In this document: positions 20,943-23,606 of the stretch, in pieces
How positions within the stretch are numbered: the first letter of the stretch is position 1
How the letters are laid out: each line of letters opens with the position of its first letter
From: CAXMST01 sp963700785
GTDB taxonomy: Bacteria > Actinomycetota > Thermoleophilia > Solirubrobacterales > 70-9
Reading direction: 5' to 3'
NCBI GenBank assembly: GCA_963700785.1
Contig: CAVOYZ010000024.1
Coordinates: 1 to 23,606 of the forward strand
DNA length: 23,606 nucleotides
The notes under the pieces: generated by a model
What the model was told of the DNA's origin: nothing
Seen by the model: only the letters and a program-made list of their open reading frames with translations
Databases searched by the model: none
Position numbers and translations under genes: made by a program

Positions 20943-22882
20943 GACCCCAGCCCCCCTTCGTGGCCGAACGCCACCTGCCCCGGGCTCCGGGCGGCGCGCC
21001 GGAGCTGCATCAGCTCGCGCAGGTAGGTCGTCATGTCGTCCAGCTCGCTCGACCGGAGAGCCGGCGAGCGCCGCTCGCCGGCTTGCACGGATCCCGCGGC
21101 CAGCTCCGCTAGGAATGCCTCGACCACCCCCGCGTCGAACTGCCGGCCCGCCTCGCGCCGCAGCTCGCGGCATGCCTCCGAGCGGCTGAGCCGACGCGCG
21201 TATGGGCGTTCGCCGGTCATTGCCACATAGGCGTCGCAGACCGAGACGATCCTGGCGCCGAGCGGGATTCTCTTCCCCGCGAGGCCGTCCGGATAGCCGC
21301 GGCCGTCCCAGCGCTCGTGCGTGGCCCGGACGATCCTCGCGACCGGGCGCAGCGGCGGCGCTGCATCGAGGATTCGGGCGCCGAGAATCGTGTGCTGGCG
21401 GACGATCTCCCACTCGGACTCGTCCAAGGCGCCGGCCTTCTCGAGGATCGCGTCGGGGATTCCGACCTTCCCGAGGTCGTGGAGCTCGCCGGCACGGGTG
21501 ATCACGTCGATCTCCTCGGCGTCCATTCCCAGGGCTCGACCGACCCGTGCGGCGTACTCAGCGACGCCTTGGGAGTCCCTGCGAGCGGCCGGATGCCGAG
21601 TCTCCATGCTCCGCGTCAGCAGGAGCTGGGCCTGCTCTCTCTCAGCCGCCGAGCGCCCGTGCTTGTGCCCGTACATGCGCTCGTCGGCGAGTCGCAGCGC
21701 GAGATCGGGGTCGTCCGCCTCGTCGGGGACGAGGACGACGCCACGCGCGGCCGAGACGGCGAACTCCTCGCCCTCCTCGGTGAGCGCCGCGGTTGCGGCG
21801 GCGGCGGCGCTCAGACCCCGGTTCCCGCCCGCCTCGGCCAGCACGCAGAACTCGTCGCCGCCAAGCCGGTAGGCGACTCCCCGCGGCGCAACCGCGGCAG
21901 CGAGCTTCGCGCCGAGCCTGGCGAGCAGGGCGTCGCCGGCAGCGTGACCGAACCTGTCGTTGTAGCCCTTGAAGCCGTTGAGGTCGAGAACGACGAGCGC
22001 CAGCGGCTCCTCCGCTGAGGCGCTCGCGATCCGCTCCCCCAGGTCCCCGGCCAGCATCCGCCGGTTGCCGAGCCCGGTGAGTGGGTCGGTGAACGCCTGC
22101 TCGAGCCGCTGCTGGGCCTGGGCGATGCGAGCGGTGCGGTCGCGGGCAAGGACGAACAGCAGCGCGCTGAGCGGCAGGACGTAGAGCAGCCGGGCCGGCG
22201 CCTCGCTGGCCGCGGCCGCGATCAGCAGCCCGATCGGTGCGAGGCAGGCGTCGACGAGCCAGACGCGGGTGACTACCTCGACCTGGACCTCGGATGTAAC
22301 ACCCAGCGCCGCCGCCTCTCGGGCAGTCGCGGAGAGCAGGTCGAACAGGTAGGCGGCGATCAGCGCAGCGACGTAGACACTGGCCAGTCCGACGCCGATC
22401 TGACCATCGGCGAACAGGACCAGCACGAGCGCCGCCCCGACCGCGTGCCAGGCATCGGGAATCGAGAACAACAGGCGCTCCGGCCGCGCGTGCCCGGTGA
22501 GCCACTGGCCGGCCGCGCCGATCACCAGGGCGAGCGCTGTCAGCAACGGCACCACGGCGGGCGGCAGCATCACGAGCATCGGCACCAACACCAGGTACGA
22601 GGGCACGAAGTAGCCGGTGCCGACCGGGAACTCGATCCGCGAGACGACCGCATAGAGGACTACGAGCAGGCCGGCGACCCAGGGGTCGATCGGCTGCCCC
22701 TCGTTCCCGAGGACCGCCAGCAGGCCGGCGGCGAGCAGGAACAGCAGCGCGGCGATCGCCTCGACGATCAGCTCGCGCCTGCCTACCCGCCGCGACCGCG
22801 TCGCCCAGGAGTCCTCGAGCAGGCGCTCGCTGGCGTTCGTCGACCGAACGTCCTCGACTCCGATTGTGCCCTGGCCCAGCAT
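20939..22882 (-). CDS. Membrane GGDEF + HD-GYP dual c-di-GMP protein
   Basis: The 647-residue protein has an N-terminal membrane domain (about 38-247), a GGDEF domain (about 262-410) and an HD-GYP domain (about 425-570). The GGDEF part keeps DPLTGLGNRR, Asp300 in VVLDLNGFKGYND, and an intact YRLGGDEF (341-345), so diguanylate cyclase activity is likely. The RxxD inhibitory site is absent. The HD-GYP part has HDLGK (468) and HERWDGRGYPDGLAG (GYP 529-531). Its first metal-binding stretch reads RHPAARRDSQGV instead of HDxYTxxHS, so phosphodiesterase activity may be weak or lost. It starts 3 bases after the secreted paralogue B gene, with no good ribosome binding site of its own, so it depends on that gene's translation. 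Confidence 0.9.
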   Translation of the reverse strand: MLGQGTIGVEDVRSTNASERLLEDSWATRSRRVGRRELIVEAIAALLFLLAAGLLAVLGNEGQPIDPWVAGLLVVLYAVVSRIEFPVGTGYFVPSYLVLVPMLVMLPPAVVPLLTALALVIGAAGQWLTGHARPERLLFSIPDAWHAVGAALVLVLFADGQIGVGLASVYVAALIAAYLFDLLSATAREAAALGVTSEVQVEVVTRVWLVDACLAPIGLLIAAAASEAPARLLYVLPLSALLFVLARDRTARIAQAQQRLEQAFTDPLTGLGNRRMLAGDLGERIASASAEEPLALVVLDLNGFKGYNDRFGHAAGDALLARLGAKLAAAVAPRGVAYRLGGDEFCVLAEAGGNRGLSAAAAATAALTEEGEEFAVSAARGVVLVPDEADDPDLALRLADERMYGHKHGRSAAEREQAQLLLTRSMETRHPAARRDSQGVAEYAARVGRALGMDAEEIDVITRAGELHDLGKVGIPDAILEKAGALDESEWEIVRQHTILGARILDAAPPLRPVARIVRATHERWDGRGYPDGLAGKRIPLGARIVSVCDAYVAMTGERPYARRLSRSEACRELRREAGRQFDAGVVEAFLAELAAGSVQAGERRSPALRSSELDDMTTYLRELMQLRRAARSPGQVAFGHEGGLGS

Positions 22883-22885
22883 CGG

Positions 22886-23590
22886 CTAGCGCCGGTAGGG
22901 GTCGACGTAGAGCTCGTCGATCATCCAGTGGCCGGACGCTCTGTCGAGACCCTTGGCTCGCGGGCTGCCCTTGCCCTTGGGGCTGCTCTTGGCCTTGGCC
23001 TTGGCGCCGAAGTCGAAGACGAGGTTGACCTGCGCGGTCTGCTCGCCCACCAGCGGTAGCGCTCGACCCAGTGGGAGCCGCGGGCTCAGCTGCCAATCGT
23101 CCTCGAAGGAGTCGCCGTCGAGGGATGCGACGCGGTTGTCGTGCGCCTCGCCTTCCACGTCCGTCCAGCGCAGCCTGACGTCCAGGTCGCCCACCGAGCC
23201 ACCCTTCTGGAAGGCGAAGAATCGGAAGGTTGGATGGCGAACGCTGACGCAGATCGCGGGCGAGACGGCCAGCCCCCTGTCGTTGATCCTCAGGGACTCG
23301 AGGTCGACGACGTCCTTGATGTTGCCGTCGACGTCTCTCACGACCCTTCCGAGGAGATGCGGGGCGTTCTCAGGCTTGAGACTGTCCTCCGTCGCCAGGC
23401 CGGCGCCCTGGAGCATCCAGTCCGCCGCCCCGAGCTCGAAGTCGCCGCCGGGCACCAGGCTGTAGTTGTCGTTGTCGCCGTAGGGCGCGAACACCTGTGA
23501 GCTGGGCTCTACGGGACAGGCGGCTGATGCGAACGCCGGGAAGGCGAACGCGCTCAGGACTAGGACTGCGAGCGCGAAACCGAGGCGCAC
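22886..23590 (-). CDS. Secreted protein of the same unnamed family (paralogue B)
   Basis: This 234-residue protein has a clear signal peptide (LGFALAVLVLSAFAFPAFASA). The mature part has ACPVEPSSQVFAPYGDNDNY, GGDFELGAADWML, LAVSPAICVSVRHPTFRFF and the closing HWMIDELYVDPYRR. It matches paralogue A motif by motif, including the two Cys. A Lys/Ala/Gly/Ser-rich insert (AKAKAKSSPKGKGSPRAKG) breaks a strand just before the end. It is built on TTGGCC-type hexamer repeats at about 22970-23010, so it probably grew by slippage. The GTG start is tentative: the frame is open to the window edge (PVRR before it) and no ribosome binding site is visible, so the true start may lie outside. Confidence 0.75.
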   Translation of the reverse strand: MRLGFALAVLVLSAFAFPAFASAACPVEPSSQVFAPYGDNDNYSLVPGGDFELGAADWMLQGAGLATEDSLKPENAPHLLGRVVRDVDGNIKDVVDLESLRINDRGLAVSPAICVSVRHPTFRFFAFQKGGSVGDLDVRLRWTDVEGEAHDNRVASLDGDSFEDDWQLSPRLPLGRALPLVGEQTAQVNLVFDFGAKAKAKSSPKGKGSPRAKGLDRASGHWMIDELYVDPYRR

Positions 23591-23606
23591 TCGACGAACT
23601 GGGGTA

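Overview
This is a 23.6 kb piece of a high-GC actinobacterial chromosome. The style points to the class Thermoleophilia (Solirubrobacterales-like). Signs of this are GTG and TTG starts, 4-base ATGA/GTGA gene overlaps, TANNNT -10 boxes placed just upstream of start codons, a furA-katG pair, and secreted proteins that end in or carry Lys/Arg-rich Ig-like modules. That assignment is an inference from style and not a computed placement. There is no insertion sequence, integrase, CRISPR array, rRNA or convincing tRNA.

Layout. (1) 134-2283, minus: a two-gene operon of a PhlG/phloretin-hydrolase-like C-C hydrolase and a BBE-type flavin oxidase with both covalent-FAD residues. (2) 2524-4299, minus: a DUF2892 membrane protein and an ECF sigma factor fused to a zinc anti-sigma-like domain, under a probable ECF-type promoter; then hairpins, then a divergent PII-like protein. 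(3) 4472-5730: a gene remnant and a secreted YWTD/NHL-like beta-propeller protein. (4) 6028-8719, plus: FurA and catalase-peroxidase KatG behind a well-formed, apparently leaderless promoter. (5) 8874-13590, plus: a succinate-semialdehyde-type aldehyde dehydrogenase, an 828-residue secreted alpha/beta-hydrolase-like protein and a metallo-beta-lactamase-like protein with an altered metal motif. (6) 13829-16064, plus: a class III aminotransferase fold protein coupled by GTGA to a kinase-fold protein, then a coupled 30-codon micro-ORF. (7) 16061-17684, minus: a VOC protein, a DUF2238-like membrane protein and a glutaredoxin/GST-N-like protein in an operon, then a small coiled-coil protein. (8) 17685-18434: a gene-poor stretch with a decayed glycosyltransferase and an intact 38-residue membrane protein. 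(9) 18435-23590, minus: the most interesting region. Two secreted proteins of one unnamed family flank two membrane proteins that share a novel-looking N-terminal membrane domain. One of those carries GGDEF plus HD-GYP, the other HD-GYP alone.

The best candidate for an undescribed system is the last region: a cell-surface/c-di-GMP signalling cassette made of a duplicated secreted partner and a duplicated membrane sensor, with opposite or complementary second-messenger outputs. Second is the aminotransferase-kinase pair, which resembles in logic the known amino-alcohol kinase plus PLP phospho-lyase pairs. Third is the ECF sigma/zinc-domain fusion with its own promoter motif.
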